Positions 16,117-24,169 of a stretch of DNA of 64,000 nucleotides are shown one piece after another; within the stretch, counting starts at the first letter, position 1; each line of letters starts with the position of its first letter. The notes under the pieces are model-generated. The model saw only the letters and a program-made list of their open reading frames with translations, did not search any database and had not been told where the DNA came from. The DNA is taken from positions 186,001 through 250,000 of the forward strand of contig NZ_CAHJXQ010000001.1 in the NCBI RefSeq assembly GCF_903645325.1. The letters run 5' to 3'. The position numbers and the translations under genes were made by a program. Source of the stretch: Microbacterium tenebrionis (GTDB lineage Bacteria > Actinomycetota > Actinomycetes > Actinomycetales > Microbacteriaceae).

Positions 16117-16166
16117 CGCAAATGACCCGATATCGCGCGGCGATCGGGTCATTTGCGTTACTTGAA
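16109..16166. repeat. 58-bp palindromic repeat, copy 2
   Basis: Identical to the copy at 14141-14198. Here the convergent genes run into the element: the exporter TAA (16114-16116) and the YidC TAA (16158-16160 on the minus strand) are both built from the AAGTAA at the ends of the arms. It is at once shared terminator and stop-codon donor. Confidence 0.85.
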
Positions 16167-16913
16167 GGCGGGCTGGACCGGCAGCGGGTAGCGCCGCCGC
16201 AGGATCACCCGCTGCACGAGGGTCCACGCCACCGTCACCGTCAGATACAGCGATGCGGCCAGCGGCACAAACACCGCGAAGACCGCGGTCAGGTAGTGCA
16301 GGGCGTTCATCATGCGCAGCAGCCCGGGGGAGGAGAGCGGGGAGTCGTCGACCGGCGTCGGGCGGAAGGCCCGCCGCGTGAGCTCGGCGACCGCGATCAT
16401 GATCGCGATGAGCGCCACGTAGACGAGGAGCGTCGGCAACGAGAACGGCCCCGCGACCAGCACGTGCACGAGGCTCGTGCCCAGCGACGCTCCGAACAGG
16501 TCGTGGCTGAGCAGGTCGTTCGCATGGCCGGCGGTGTCGGTGCGCAGGAACAGCGTGTAGAGGATGCCGACGACGGGGGCCTGCAGCAGCACGGGCAGGC
16601 ATCCGGCGAAAGGTGAGGTGTTCTCGTCCTTGTAGAGCTGCATCGTCTCGCGCTGCAGCCGCTCGGGATTCTTCTTGTGGCGCTTCTGGATCTCGCGCAG
16701 CTTCGGGGCGAGGCGGGCGCGGGCCTGCTCGGCCTTCGCCTGCGAGATGCCGACGGGGATGAGCAGGGCGCGGATGAGGAGGGTGACGAGGATGACGGCG
16801 GCCGCGGATGCCGCGGTACCGGCGAGAGGTTCGAGCGCTGCGGAGAGCGCGGTCAGGGCGCCGTAGGCGGCGTCGAGGATCGCCGCGATGGGTGGGAAGG
16901 CATAGATGTCCAA
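16158..16913 (-). CDS. YidC/Oxa1-family membrane protein insertase (second copy)
   Basis: A 251-residue polytopic protein with the Oxa1 core: an amphipathic region before LVTLLIRALLIPVGISQ, the positively charged loop KLREIQKRHKKNPERLQRE, and later helices. It is shorter than the housekeeping YidC, which actinobacteria normally encode beside rnpA at the origin, so this is a paralogue. The only possible start is TTG at 16913, with no good Shine-Dalgarno and a stable hairpin (16921-16974) just upstream. Translation may be kept low or depend on the upstream DUF6412 gene. It inserts proteins in the cytoplasmic membrane. Confidence 0.85.
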   Translation of the reverse strand: MDIYAFPPIAAILDAAYGALTALSAALEPLAGTAASAAAVILVTLLIRALLIPVGISQAKAEQARARLAPKLREIQKRHKKNPERLQRETMQLYKDENTSPFAGCLPVLLQAPVVGILYTLFLRTDTAGHANDLLSHDLFGASLGTSLVHVLVAGPFSLPTLLVYVALIAIMIAVAELTRRAFRPTPVDDSPLSSPGLLRMMNALHYLTAVFAVFVPLAASLYLTVTVAWTLVQRVILRRRYPLPVQPAFK

Positions 16914-16920
16914 GGGAATG

Positions 16921-16974
16921 TCCGTTCACAGAGTCGGGATGGTCGGCTGATGCCGTGCTCCCGACCCGAACGGA
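16921..16974 (-). other. intercistronic hairpin before the second yidC
   Basis: TCCGTTC and GTCGGGA (16921-16939) pair with TCCCGAC and GAACGGA (16959-16974), giving two stacked 7-bp helices. The hairpin fills the 64-nt gap between DUF6412 and the TTG start of yidC. It could attenuate, stabilise mRNA or control translation. Confidence 0.5.
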
Positions 16975-16977
16975 CGG

Positions 16978-17265
16978 TCACACGGCGCGCGCGACTCCCG
17001 GCGCCCGCGGACGCGGGTGGCCGTCGGCATCCGGATCGCTCTGTGCGAGCAGGACGGATGCTCCGATGGCGCGGAGCGGATGCGGTGCAGAGCCCTGGCC
17101 GGTCGGCACGAGGCCGAGCGTGATCGCCGTGACGAGGGCGGTGACGGCGAGGAGCGCCACGGCCAGGGTGAGACCCGCGAGGTCGAGTGATGCGAGATCG
17201 GGCATCGCGACCAGTCCTAGCGCAGACAGGATCAGCTGCAGCAGCTGCTCGATCCCGTCCGTCAT
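16978..17265 (-). CDS. DUF6412 small membrane protein
   Basis: A 95-residue protein with two hydrophobic helices (about residues 8-22 and 30-52) and a polar C-terminal tail rich in Arg and Pro. It resembles DUF6412 proteins, which occur next to the second YidC in actinobacteria. It is the upstream partner of yidC in one transcript. It may be a client, assembly factor or modulator of the insertase; no function is known. Confidence 0.6.
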   Translation of the reverse strand: MTDGIEQLLQLILSALGLVAMPDLASLDLAGLTLAVALLAVTALVTAITLGLVPTGQGSAPHPLRAIGASVLLAQSDPDADGHPRPRAPGVARAV

Positions 17266-17310
17266 GTCACAGAGGGTACCAGCGCGTGGCTGCGGCGTAG
17301 CTTGGGGAGC

Positions 17311-18345
17311 ATGAGCGATCTGCGCGAGGTCCTGGGCATCCGGCATCCGATCCTTCTCGGTGCGTTCGGCGGGCTGTCGTCCGTGGCGTTGACCGCGGCG
17401 GTCAGCGAGGCGGGCGGGCTCGGCGCGTACGGACTGTACGGGTACGACGGCTCGCGGATCCGTTCGACGGCTGCGGCGCTGCGAGAGGCCACGGACAAGC
17501 CGTTCGTTCTCAACATCTGGCTGCCGACCGGGGACGAGGTGGAGCCCGGGCCGCAGCACACGGTGTTCGCGCAGGCGCTCGAGCCGTTCTACGAGGCGGT
17601 CGGCGTCGAGGTGTCGGCGCGCCCTGCGCAGTACCTGCCCGCGCTCGAGGAGCAGCTCGAGGCGATCTGGGATGCCGCGCCCGCTGCGCTCAGCGTCGTC
17701 TACGGGGTGCCGTCGGCGGATCTCGTCGCCGAGGCGCACGACCGTGGCATCCGGGTGATCGGCACGGCTACCACCGTCGCCGAGGCGGTCGCGCTGGAGG
17801 AAGGCGGCGTCGACGTCGTCGTCGCGTCCGGAGCTGAGGCGGCGGGACACCGAGTGTCGTTCCTGCGGCCGGCGGAGGATTCGCTGGTGGGCACGTTCGC
17901 GCTCGTGCCGCAGGTGGTGGATGCCGTCGGCGTCCCCGTCGTCGCCGCGGGCGGCGTCGCCGACCGGCGCGGAGTTGCGGCAGCGCTCGCGCTCGGGGCG
18001 GCAGGAGTGCAGGTGGGCACCGCGTTCCTCGCGACGCGCGAGTCGGCGGCGACCGAGGCGCATCGTGCGGCGATCCGTCAGGCGGCGGCGGACGAGACGG
18101 TGCTGACCCGCGCGATGAGCGGACGCCTCGCGCGCGGAGCCCGCAATCGCGCGGTGCGGGCGATCGAGGCGAGCGGCACGATCGCGCCGTTCCCGATGCA
18201 GAACTGGCTCACCGGCAAGTTCCGCGCAGCGGCGGGTGAGCAGAACCTCGGCGAGCTGCAGTCGCTGTGGATGGGGCAGGCCGCAGGGCTGTCGCGGCTC
18301 GACACGGCGGACGAGGTGTTCGCGGAGCTGGCTGCGGGGCTCTGA
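17311..18345 (+). CDS. nitronate monooxygenase (2-nitropropane dioxygenase-like)
   Basis: A 344-residue FMN TIM-barrel protein. The N-terminal GIRHPILLGAFGG, the central VVASGAEAAGHR with the catalytic histidine, and AAGGVADRRGVAAAL near residues 213-227 for phosphate binding identify the family. These enzymes oxidise nitronates such as propionate 3-nitronate, usually as detoxification. ATG 17311 has GGGGAG directly upstream. It is a single gene divergent from DUF6412-yidC and the last typical high-GC gene before the accessory block. Confidence 0.85.
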   Translation: MSDLREVLGIRHPILLGAFGGLSSVALTAAVSEAGGLGAYGLYGYDGSRIRSTAAALREATDKPFVLNIWLPTGDEVEPGPQHTVFAQALEPFYEAVGVEVSARPAQYLPALEEQLEAIWDAAPAALSVVYGVPSADLVAEAHDRGIRVIGTATTVAEAVALEEGGVDVVVASGAEAAGHRVSFLRPAEDSLVGTFALVPQVVDAVGVPVVAAGGVADRRGVAAALALGAAGVQVGTAFLATRESAATEAHRAAIRQAAADETVLTRAMSGRLARGARNRAVRAIEASGTIAPFPMQNWLTGKFRAAAGEQNLGELQSLWMGQAAGLSRLDTADEVFAELAAGL

Positions 18346-18476
18346 GGCGCGGCCGTGCGGCGGCGCCGAAAGCGGCGGGTCAGCGTTTCGGCGGGAATCG
18401 GTTTCGACAGGGGGTTTCGGCGGGGCGGATCTCGGCGTGTTGCGCGCCTCGTCGTTGTCGCCGACGAGACTGCCTG

Positions 18477-18493
18477 AAACGATCGTTTTCGGC
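18477..18493 (+). repeat. 17-bp direct repeat, left copy (AAACGATCGTTTTCGGC)
   Basis: AAACGATCGTTTTCGGC, which begins with the palindrome AAACGATCGTTT, occurs here and at 20422-20438. The two copies enclose the lower-GC sigma-factor unit. The surrounding 250-nt gap also carries GTTTCGGCGG-type words and a lone CTCCGGAG core at 18540-18547, but no gene. Confidence 0.6.
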
Positions 18494-18595
18494 TGGCCGA
18501 TCACACGTCTTTGAATGGAAACTGCCGACCGATGGACAATCTCCGGAGCTGCGGACATGAACTAGGTAAAGACTGTCCTGCAACGAAGAGAGCTC

Positions 18596-19186
18596 ATGAT
18601 GAATGACACGGACTTCGAGCGCGTGCTCCGCGAGTCATCCCCGCAGGTGGGGACTTCAACGAATCTCGCTCCACACCAGGATCGGATTCTGCGCGAGGCA
18701 CGTGTTCGCCACGGTCGGCGGCTGCGGGTGTGGGCAGCAAGTCTGGGTGTGTCAGCACTCCTGGTCGGCGGTGGTTCTGCGGCGATGGCCGGTGCTGGAA
18801 TGGAGACCCCCTGGGGGTGGGTCGCGGACAATGTCTTCTCTTTCTCCAACGGCGCTGACATGTGCTTCGCCGGTATGCAGGTGCATTTTGAGGGCGTTAG
18901 CGCAGACTCCGACATCGTTCTGGACGCCCGAGACTTCGTGAGTTCACTCGACCTAGAATCGCTCGACACTAGCCTGGCCGAGGCCGAGTTGCGAGATGGA
19001 AACGGCGCCGCCCTCGACGAGGATGGGAACCCGTCACCGGTCACGATGAGCGAGGCGATGATCAAGCAACAGGTTCTCTCGCAGACGGTCTCGAGAATGA
19101 TGTGGGAATACCTTGAGGCGAAGGGATACCCCACCGACCCGAGCCCGGTCAGCTTCTACACGCGTTCCGCGGGTTGCAACGAATGA
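18596..19186 (+). CDS. single-pass membrane protein cotranscribed with an ECF sigma factor
   Basis: A 196-residue protein not recognised by family. A charged cytoplasmic N-terminus (1-45) has a possible helical zone (LAPHQDRILREARVRHGRRL). One transmembrane segment spans about 46-68. The remaining ~125 residues are acidic and outside, with two cysteines. This topology resembles a sigma-factor antagonist or sensor, but there is no zinc anti-sigma motif. Starts at 18596 and 18599 are both ATG. The stop overlaps the sigma start by four bases (ATGA). GC is lower than in the flanking genes. Confidence 0.7.
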   Translation: MMNDTDFERVLRESSPQVGTSTNLAPHQDRILREARVRHGRRLRVWAASLGVSALLVGGGSAAMAGAGMETPWGWVADNVFSFSNGADMCFAGMQVHFEGVSADSDIVLDARDFVSSLDLESLDTSLAEAELRDGNGAALDEDGNPSPVTMSEAMIKQQVLSQTVSRMMWEYLEAKGYPTDPSPVSFYTRSAGCNE

Positions 19187-19707
19187 CGGCCAGGGATGAC
19201 CGGGCCAGCTCGTTCGACGACGCGGTTACCACTAACCGGGATGCGTTGTTGGCGTACTTTCAACGGCGGTTGTCGAACCCGGCTGACGCCGCCGAAGCGT
19301 TTGGTGAACTGCTTCTTACGGCTTGGAGGGCACGACGACGGATGCCGGAGGGTGAGACCGAAACGCGCATGTGGCTCTACGGAATCGCCCGTAACGTGCT
19401 TCGGAACGCACACCGCACACTCGCGCGTCGCTCAGCTGCCGTGGAAAAGCTCAAAGAAGACTTCACCGCCGCCGCTTACGAAGTAGAACCGCCCCATGGA
19501 GAAGTATGGGAAGCCATCGCGACACTGCCAGCCGAAGATGCAGAGCTGTTGCGCCTCGTCTACTGGGACGGGCTGAACTCGCACGAAGCGGCACAGATTG
19601 TTGGCATCAACGCCTCAACCGCTCGCTCGCGCCTGTCGAAGGCGAGAGCCACGATCCGCACGGTCCTCGAGCAAGCCAACGCACCGGCAGGAGAACGCCA
19701 TGTATGA
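19183..19707 (+). CDS. ECF-type RNA polymerase sigma factor
   Basis: A 174-residue sigma-70 family protein. Region 2 covers about residues 20-85 (AEAFGELLLTAWRARRRMPEG, then WLYGIARNVLRNAHR). Region 4 covers about 110-165, with the HTH in LNSHEAAQIVGINASTARSRLSKAR. No region 3, as in ECF factors. ATG at 19183 overlaps the preceding stop, so the membrane protein and sigma factor are made together. This order (putative regulator first, sigma second) is the reverse of most ECF operons. Confidence 0.88.
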   Translation: MTARDDRASSFDDAVTTNRDALLAYFQRRLSNPADAAEAFGELLLTAWRARRRMPEGETETRMWLYGIARNVLRNAHRTLARRSAAVEKLKEDFTAAAYEVEPPHGEVWEAIATLPAEDAELLRLVYWDGLNSHEAAQIVGINASTARSRLSKARATIRTVLEQANAPAGERHV

Positions 19708-19801
19708 ACCGCGACCCGACGACGTCATACTCCCTCCCACACAACCGATCGACCTTTCCTGGCTCATCGCGCACAACGCTGAGTCCGTCGAGGACAAGTG
19801 A
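19700..19801 (+). CDS. 33-residue ORF coupled to the sigma factor gene
   Basis: ATG 19700 overlaps the last eight bases of the sigma gene and has CAGGAGAA seven bases upstream. It encodes MYEPRPDDVILPPTQP followed by IDLSWLIAHNAESVEDK, an acidic peptide without a membrane helix. The strong Shine-Dalgarno and coupling support translation. It could be a small sigma partner; there is no family match. Confidence 0.5.
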   Translation: MYEPRPDDVILPPTQPIDLSWLIAHNAESVEDK

Positions 19802-19886
19802 TCGCCGCCGACTGAGTGCCACTACGAAGTACGTTCGAGGGATGAGGACACGGCCAGGCGTGACACGCAGAACCGAAGAGGAGCCG

Positions 19887-20345
19887 ATGAGCTTCTCGCG
19901 CTCTGAGTTTCTTAAAGGTGCTCTCGCCGCGTGGCTATGGTTCCTTGTGATCCACCAGGCGCTCTTGCTCGTGCCCACGGGTGGCTACGGATTCGTCGCG
20001 TTGTGCCTCACTCTTCCGTGGTCATTCGGCGCGCTCGTGATCGGTTCGCCGCTAGCGTTCTCACTCGGTCAGGCGTTGCGGCGTCAACGCCGATCATGGG
20101 TGCACATCGTCGCGTTCGCATTCTTCGGGCTCATCATCGGCGTACTCACCACAGCTCTCGCTACGTGGCTGTCAGGTGAAAGCACGCAGTATGGGTGGTT
20201 TCTGTTCGCCTCGCTAACAGCGGTCTCCGCCTGCCCTGCCGTTGTACTCGGCTGGTGGCACGCCGCACGGCACGCCCGCAAATCGGATTCCGAGAAGGCG
20301 ACGAAAGCCGCAGACATCGACGCGGAATACGAAGATTCGCTCTGA
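19887..20345 (+). CDS. four-helix membrane protein of unknown function
   Basis: A 152-residue protein with four hydrophobic segments (about 10-30, 35-60, 70-95, 102-122) and a polar charged tail. Start ATG 19887 follows GAAGAGGAG. It is not recognised. It is the last gene between the two 17-bp repeats and could be a target of the neighbouring sigma factor or a cargo gene of the island. Confidence 0.6.
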   Translation: MSFSRSEFLKGALAAWLWFLVIHQALLLVPTGGYGFVALCLTLPWSFGALVIGSPLAFSLGQALRRQRRSWVHIVAFAFFGLIIGVLTTALATWLSGESTQYGWFLFASLTAVSACPAVVLGWWHAARHARKSDSEKATKAADIDAEYEDSL

Positions 20346-20421
20346 GGTAGTTCGACGTCGACTCTCTGCTGCGCAGCAATTACGACAGGCGTTTGTGACG
20401 CCGACCTCTTGTCCGCGCCGT

Positions 20422-20438
20422 AAACGATCGTTTTCGGC
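20422..20438 (+). repeat. 17-bp direct repeat, right copy
   Basis: AAACGATCGTTTTCGGC is identical to 18477-18493, in the same orientation, 1945 bp away. The pair could be recombination scars at the edges of a small island, or shared promoter/operator sequences. Confidence 0.6.
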
Positions 20439-20859
20439 GGGTGCACATCCTCGTCGCTAACGTGCCCACCATGGTCCTCACCGCAGCCCAGCGAGCAGGT
20501 CTGACCCAGATACTCGATACAGCGGCCGATCTTAACCGCTGGCGTCTCAGGACTCATCGCGTCGAGGAGCCCCGGCGCGGAAGTGAGCTCGATGGCTGAC
20601 CGAACGTCGTGGTGATGTGACCGCAATCCGAACTACAACCGCGACGATCAACCTCGCTGAGATCATCGTCGCCGCAGCTGACCACGCGTTCCTGGACCGG
20701 ACGTCGCGCGACGCCGCCCGGCGGTCGTGGCGTGAGATGAGCGCTGACGCTCACGTTCTTGGTTGGTCGCTCTTCCAGCGGACAGCCTTCGGACCGCGGC
20801 ACTCTCGACAGTTTGCCGGCCAGAATCGCGGGTCACCCCCCGCGATTGGGAGACACGCC
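20439..20859. other. gene-poor stretch after the sigma island
   Basis: About 420 bases with no convincing gene. A 42-residue frame from ATG 20471 (MVLTAAQRAGLTQILDTAAD onward) has no Shine-Dalgarno. A rightward frame from 20617 reads on into DNA antisense to the amine oxidase. Nothing here matches a known family. It may be debris from a rearrangement. Confidence 0.4.
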
Positions 20860-21990
20860 CTAGCTCTGGGCCTCGCCGAGGCGCGCTTCGGGCGTGAGGT
20901 CGGCGCGGAGACCGCCGCCGGTCGCAGCCCGAGCAAGAGCGCGACCCAGCGCAGGTGCCTGCTTGAACAAATTGTGACCGGCCACAAAAAGGACAGAGCC
21001 TGCCTCCCACACGGCCACGCCGTCCTCACTCCACGGGAGATCGGTCACCCAGCAGTGAAGGAAGTCGCGCGGCTCCGGGTGGAGACCGGGCAGCGCCCGT
21101 GTCACGTATTCGCGTGCGCGTTCGTCCAGCGATCTAATCGCCGACGGGTCGATGAAAGTTCCGTCGTCGCGGACGCCGACGGTTTCGCTGAGTCCGACCG
21201 AATAGCTGCTGTTGCCCGGTAGCGGCGTCGCGTAGACGCCGACTTCGCCGAAGACGCCGCTGCTGTCCTGCAGGCACGCCACTCGTGCCGGGGCGGCGGC
21301 TTTCACATCGAAGGTCAGCCTGACGTGTGCGGCAAGCCGAATCGGCAGCGACAGGCCGACGCTGCGTGCCAGGCGGGCGGTTTCGCGGCCGGCGCACACG
21401 ACCACCTTGGAGTAGACAGCCCGGTCGGTGACGCTGCGCACCTCGACCGTCCCGTCGGCGCGGGGATCGATCGAGATGACCTCACCGGTGGTGACCGCAT
21501 CTGCGAGGGCACCCGTGAGTGCCGTGATCGCGGCTCGGGTACGGATCGCGCCGCCCGACTCGTCGAGCACAGCTGGCCCCGAATACCCAGCAAGCAGCGG
21601 CATCCGCTGGGCGACCTCGGCCGCGTCGATCTCGTGCGCTTCCACGCCGCCGACCTGGTCGAGCACCCGCAGCCGCGCCAGGGCGCTGTCTCCGATCGCC
21701 AGGACACCGTCTGATGAGACCAGCTCGACGTCGAAGTGTTCGGCCCACTCATCCCATACGCCGCGGCTTTCGCGCGCGAAAGCGACGAGTCGCGGGTCGT
21801 CGTGGGCATGCCGGAAGATCCGCGACTCGCCTGCGGACTGACCCGTCCCGGGCACACCAGCCTCGTACAAGCGCACCGGTACGCCCTGCTCCCGTAGCGC
21901 GTACGCCGTCGACAGACCGACGATCCCGCCCCCGATCACTGCTACCTCGGGTGAACGCGTCGTGGCAACGCCGTCGTCAGTTCCTGTCAT
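20860..21990 (-). CDS. FAD-dependent amine oxidase, sarcosine oxidase-like (DAO family)
   Basis: A 376-residue flavoprotein with VAVIGGGIVGLSTAYALREQ near residues 16-35 as FAD-binding motif. An SAGESRIFRHAH segment resembles the covalent-flavin and substrate region of monomeric sarcosine/N-methyltryptophan oxidases. A C-terminal FVAGHNLFKQAPALGRAL takes the place of the usual FSGHGFK. The usual covalent-flavin cysteine before the Lys in that segment is not present, so flavin binding may be non-covalent. The likely substrate is a secondary or primary amine. It stands alone in the accessory block. Confidence 0.75.
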   Translation of the reverse strand: MTGTDDGVATTRSPEVAVIGGGIVGLSTAYALREQGVPVRLYEAGVPGTGQSAGESRIFRHAHDDPRLVAFARESRGVWDEWAEHFDVELVSSDGVLAIGDSALARLRVLDQVGGVEAHEIDAAEVAQRMPLLAGYSGPAVLDESGGAIRTRAAITALTGALADAVTTGEVISIDPRADGTVEVRSVTDRAVYSKVVVCAGRETARLARSVGLSLPIRLAAHVRLTFDVKAAAPARVACLQDSSGVFGEVGVYATPLPGNSSYSVGLSETVGVRDDGTFIDPSAIRSLDERAREYVTRALPGLHPEPRDFLHCWVTDLPWSEDGVAVWEAGSVLFVAGHNLFKQAPALGRALARAATGGGLRADLTPEARLGEAQS

Positions 21991-22132
21991 CGCGGTTCCC
22001 CGATCTGTTGGTGATTAGCGGTAGGACGCAAGAGAAGGGGCCGCTGCCACGACGTCAGCGGGCTGTGCAAGCCCGAAGCCACCGCGCGCAAACGACCCCT
22101 CCTTCCTGGGCCAGTACTCCCGGTCTGTGGTG

Positions 22133-22435
22133 TCAGGCGGGGAGTTTGGAGCCCAGGACGTCGAGCTTCTCGATCGTCGGCTCGCTGAACAGTTTGCCCG
22201 TCTGCTCGCCGAGAGCGGTCGCAACTGCGCCGGACAGGTGCGCGTCGCGGCCGGCGTCATCGGGGAACACGTCGAAGATCCCGAATGAGGACGGGCCGAG
22301 ACGGATGGCGAACCACGCGGTGGTCGCCTGCTCGTCCTCAACAAGCGCACGGCCGCTGTCAAGGAACTCCTTCACGTCGTCCTCCTTCCCGGGCAACGCG
22401 TCGAACTTGACCAGCAATCCCTTGGTCACACTCAT
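22133..22435 (-). CDS. antibiotic biosynthesis monooxygenase (ABM)-fold protein
   Basis: A 100-residue dimeric ferredoxin-like alpha/beta-barrel protein of the ABM/quinol monooxygenase type (GLLVKFDALPGKEDDVKEFL, then WFAIRLGPSSFGIFDVF). Members oxidise quinols or aromatic compounds without cofactor, or act as stress proteins. ATG 22435 overlaps the PfpI gene stop by four bases. Last gene of a three-gene operon. Confidence 0.8.
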   Translation of the reverse strand: MSVTKGLLVKFDALPGKEDDVKEFLDSGRALVEDEQATTAWFAIRLGPSSFGIFDVFPDDAGRDAHLSGAVATALGEQTGKLFSEPTIEKLDVLGSKLPA

Positions 22436-23001
22436 GACTTCTCCTCTTCCTTTGTCGTGGTGCCCGCGAGTTTGGTCACTATCGCCCCGGAGAACGCCGG
22501 CAGATCCTCCGGCGAACGGCTGGTGATCAGGTTCCCATCCACCACGACGTCCTGATCGACGACGTCCGCACCAGCGTTGCGCAGGTCCGTGCGGATGCTC
22601 GGGAACGACGTCAGGGTGCGACCGGCGGCCACGCCGGCCTCGATCAACGTCCACGGTCCGTGACAGATCGCCGCCACGGGCTTGCCGCTCTCGACGAACT
22701 CGCGAACGAAGGAGACGGCGTCCTTGTCGACCCGGAGCTGGTCGGGGTTCACCGTGCCGCCGGGAAGCAGCAGGGCGTCGAAGTCGCCCACCGAGGCGTC
22801 GGCGACCAACCCGTCGACGGTGAACGTGCCCGCTTCATCCAGGTCGTTCTCACGGGCCTTGATCTCGCCGTCGTGGATCGAGAGGACCTCGGTCTGAGCG
22901 CCAGCCCGCTCCAGTGCTTCGCGGGGTTGCTCGAGCTCAACGCGTTCGACTCCGTCGGCGGCGAGGATCGCGACCCTCTTGCCCTGAAGATCAGCTGCCA
23001 T
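22432..23001 (-). CDS. DJ-1/PfpI-family protein (class-I glutamine amidotransferase-like)
   Basis: A 189-residue protein of the PfpI/YhbO/DJ-1 family. The nucleophile is the cysteine of AAICHGPW near residue 113; the conserved acidic residue is the Glu of ADGVERVELEQP. Such proteins act as proteases, glyoxalases or deglycases protecting from reactive aldehydes. It lies between a formaldehyde dehydrogenase-like gene and an ABM gene, which suits aldehyde or oxidative stress. ATG at 23001; the gap to the upstream stop is one base. Confidence 0.88.
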   Translation of the reverse strand: MAADLQGKRVAILAADGVERVELEQPREALERAGAQTEVLSIHDGEIKARENDLDEAGTFTVDGLVADASVGDFDALLLPGGTVNPDQLRVDKDAVSFVREFVESGKPVAAICHGPWTLIEAGVAAGRTLTSFPSIRTDLRNAGADVVDQDVVVDGNLITSRSPEDLPAFSGAIVTKLAGTTTKEEEKS

Positions 23002-23002
23002 T

Positions 23003-24169
23003 TCAGTTTTCCTTCTTTCCGTTTGACATGCCGGGCTTGATGAGAACCTTGGTCCAACCCTTGGACCTGGCGTCGAAGTTCTTGTAGGCATCGGCAGCCT
23101 GGTCCAGCGAGATCTCGTGGGAGACGATCCACGAGGGGGTCGCCTTGCCGGCCGCGATCAGGTCCCGCAGCTGTCGGTTGTACCGCTTGACCGGGGCCTG
23201 TCCGTTTCCCATGGTCTGCCCCTTGAACCAGTGTGTGCCGAAATCGATGGCCGCCTTGCCCTGCTTGGCCAATTCGTCCTTGGCCCCCGGGTCCTGGGGG
23301 ACGAACACGCCGACGGTGCCGATTCTTCCGGTGAAGCGGACCGAGTTGATGAGCATGTTCAGGGTGGCGGCGTTGTCCTCGTTGCCCTGGGGATCGTGGG
23401 CCTGGTAGCCCACGCATTCGCAACCGCGGTCAGCTCCGAGCCCCATCGTCTCGTCCAGCACAGCCTGCACGGGGTCGACCTTGGAGTCGTCGATGGCAAT
23501 CGCGCCGATCTGCTCGGCCAGCGCGAGCCGGTCAGGGTGGCGATCGACCACCATCACCTTTGCGGCACCCTTGATCGTCGCGGACAGGGCGGCCATCAGC
23601 CCGACCGGACCCGCCCCGGCGATCACGACGCTGTCACCGGGGATCACGCCGGCCATCTCGGTGGCGTGGTAGCCGGTGGGGAAGATATCGGAGAGCATGA
23701 CGTAGTCGTTCTCCTTCTCCTCCGCATCCTCGCCCAGGCGCAGCGCGTTGTGATCACCGAAAGGCACCCGGAGCAGTTCTGCCTGGCCACCGCCATAGGG
23801 ACCCATGTCGGCGAACCCATAGGCCGCACCAGCGAGTGATGGGTCGGGCTGAGTGGTGAGGCAATAGTTGGTCAGGCCGCGTTCGCAGTTCTTGCAGAAC
23901 CCGCACGAGATGTTGAACGGCAGCACAACCCGGTCGCCGACCCTGATCTTCTCCACGCCACTACCTACCTCGATGACCTCCCCCATGTTCTCGTGACCGA
24001 ACGTCCGGCCTACTTCGAAGGAGGTCCGCCCCTCGTACATGTGGAGGTCCGAGCCGCAGATGTTCGTCGTCGTCACCCTGACCAGGACGTCGGTGGGTCG
24101 CTCGATCTTCGCGTCCGGGACGTCCTTCGTGCTGACCTGACGGGGTCCCTCGTACACCACTGCTTTCAT
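23003..24169 (-). CDS. zinc-dependent dehydrogenase, glutathione-independent formaldehyde dehydrogenase-like
   Basis: A 388-residue medium-chain dehydrogenase. Zinc-site residues are in CGSDLHMYEGR and GHENMGEV, and structural-zinc cysteines in CGFCKNCERGLTNYC. The NAD motif is IAGAGPVGLMAA near residue 182. The long insert with CVGYQAHDPQGNEDN is typical of Pseudomonas-type FdhA. It probably oxidises formaldehyde or other aldehydes with NAD. First gene of the operon with PfpI and ABM proteins. Start ATG 24169. Confidence 0.85.
   Translation of the reverse strand: MKAVVYEGPRQVSTKDVPDAKIERPTDVLVRVTTTNICGSDLHMYEGRTSFEVGRTFGHENMGEVIEVGSGVEKIRVGDRVVLPFNISCGFCKNCERGLTNYCLTTQPDPSLAGAAYGFADMGPYGGGQAELLRVPFGDHNALRLGEDAEEKENDYVMLSDIFPTGYHATEMAGVIPGDSVVIAGAGPVGLMAALSATIKGAAKVMVVDRHPDRLALAEQIGAIAIDDSKVDPVQAVLDETMGLGADRGCECVGYQAHDPQGNEDNAATLNMLINSVRFTGRIGTVGVFVPQDPGAKDELAKQGKAAIDFGTHWFKGQTMGNGQAPVKRYNRQLRDLIAAGKATPSWIVSHEISLDQAADAYKNFDARSKGWTKVLIKPGMSNGKKEN

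Noticed and set aside
20617..21222. 201-codon rightward frame
   Set aside because: Most of it is antisense to the FAD amine oxidase; the first 80 codons match no recognised family.
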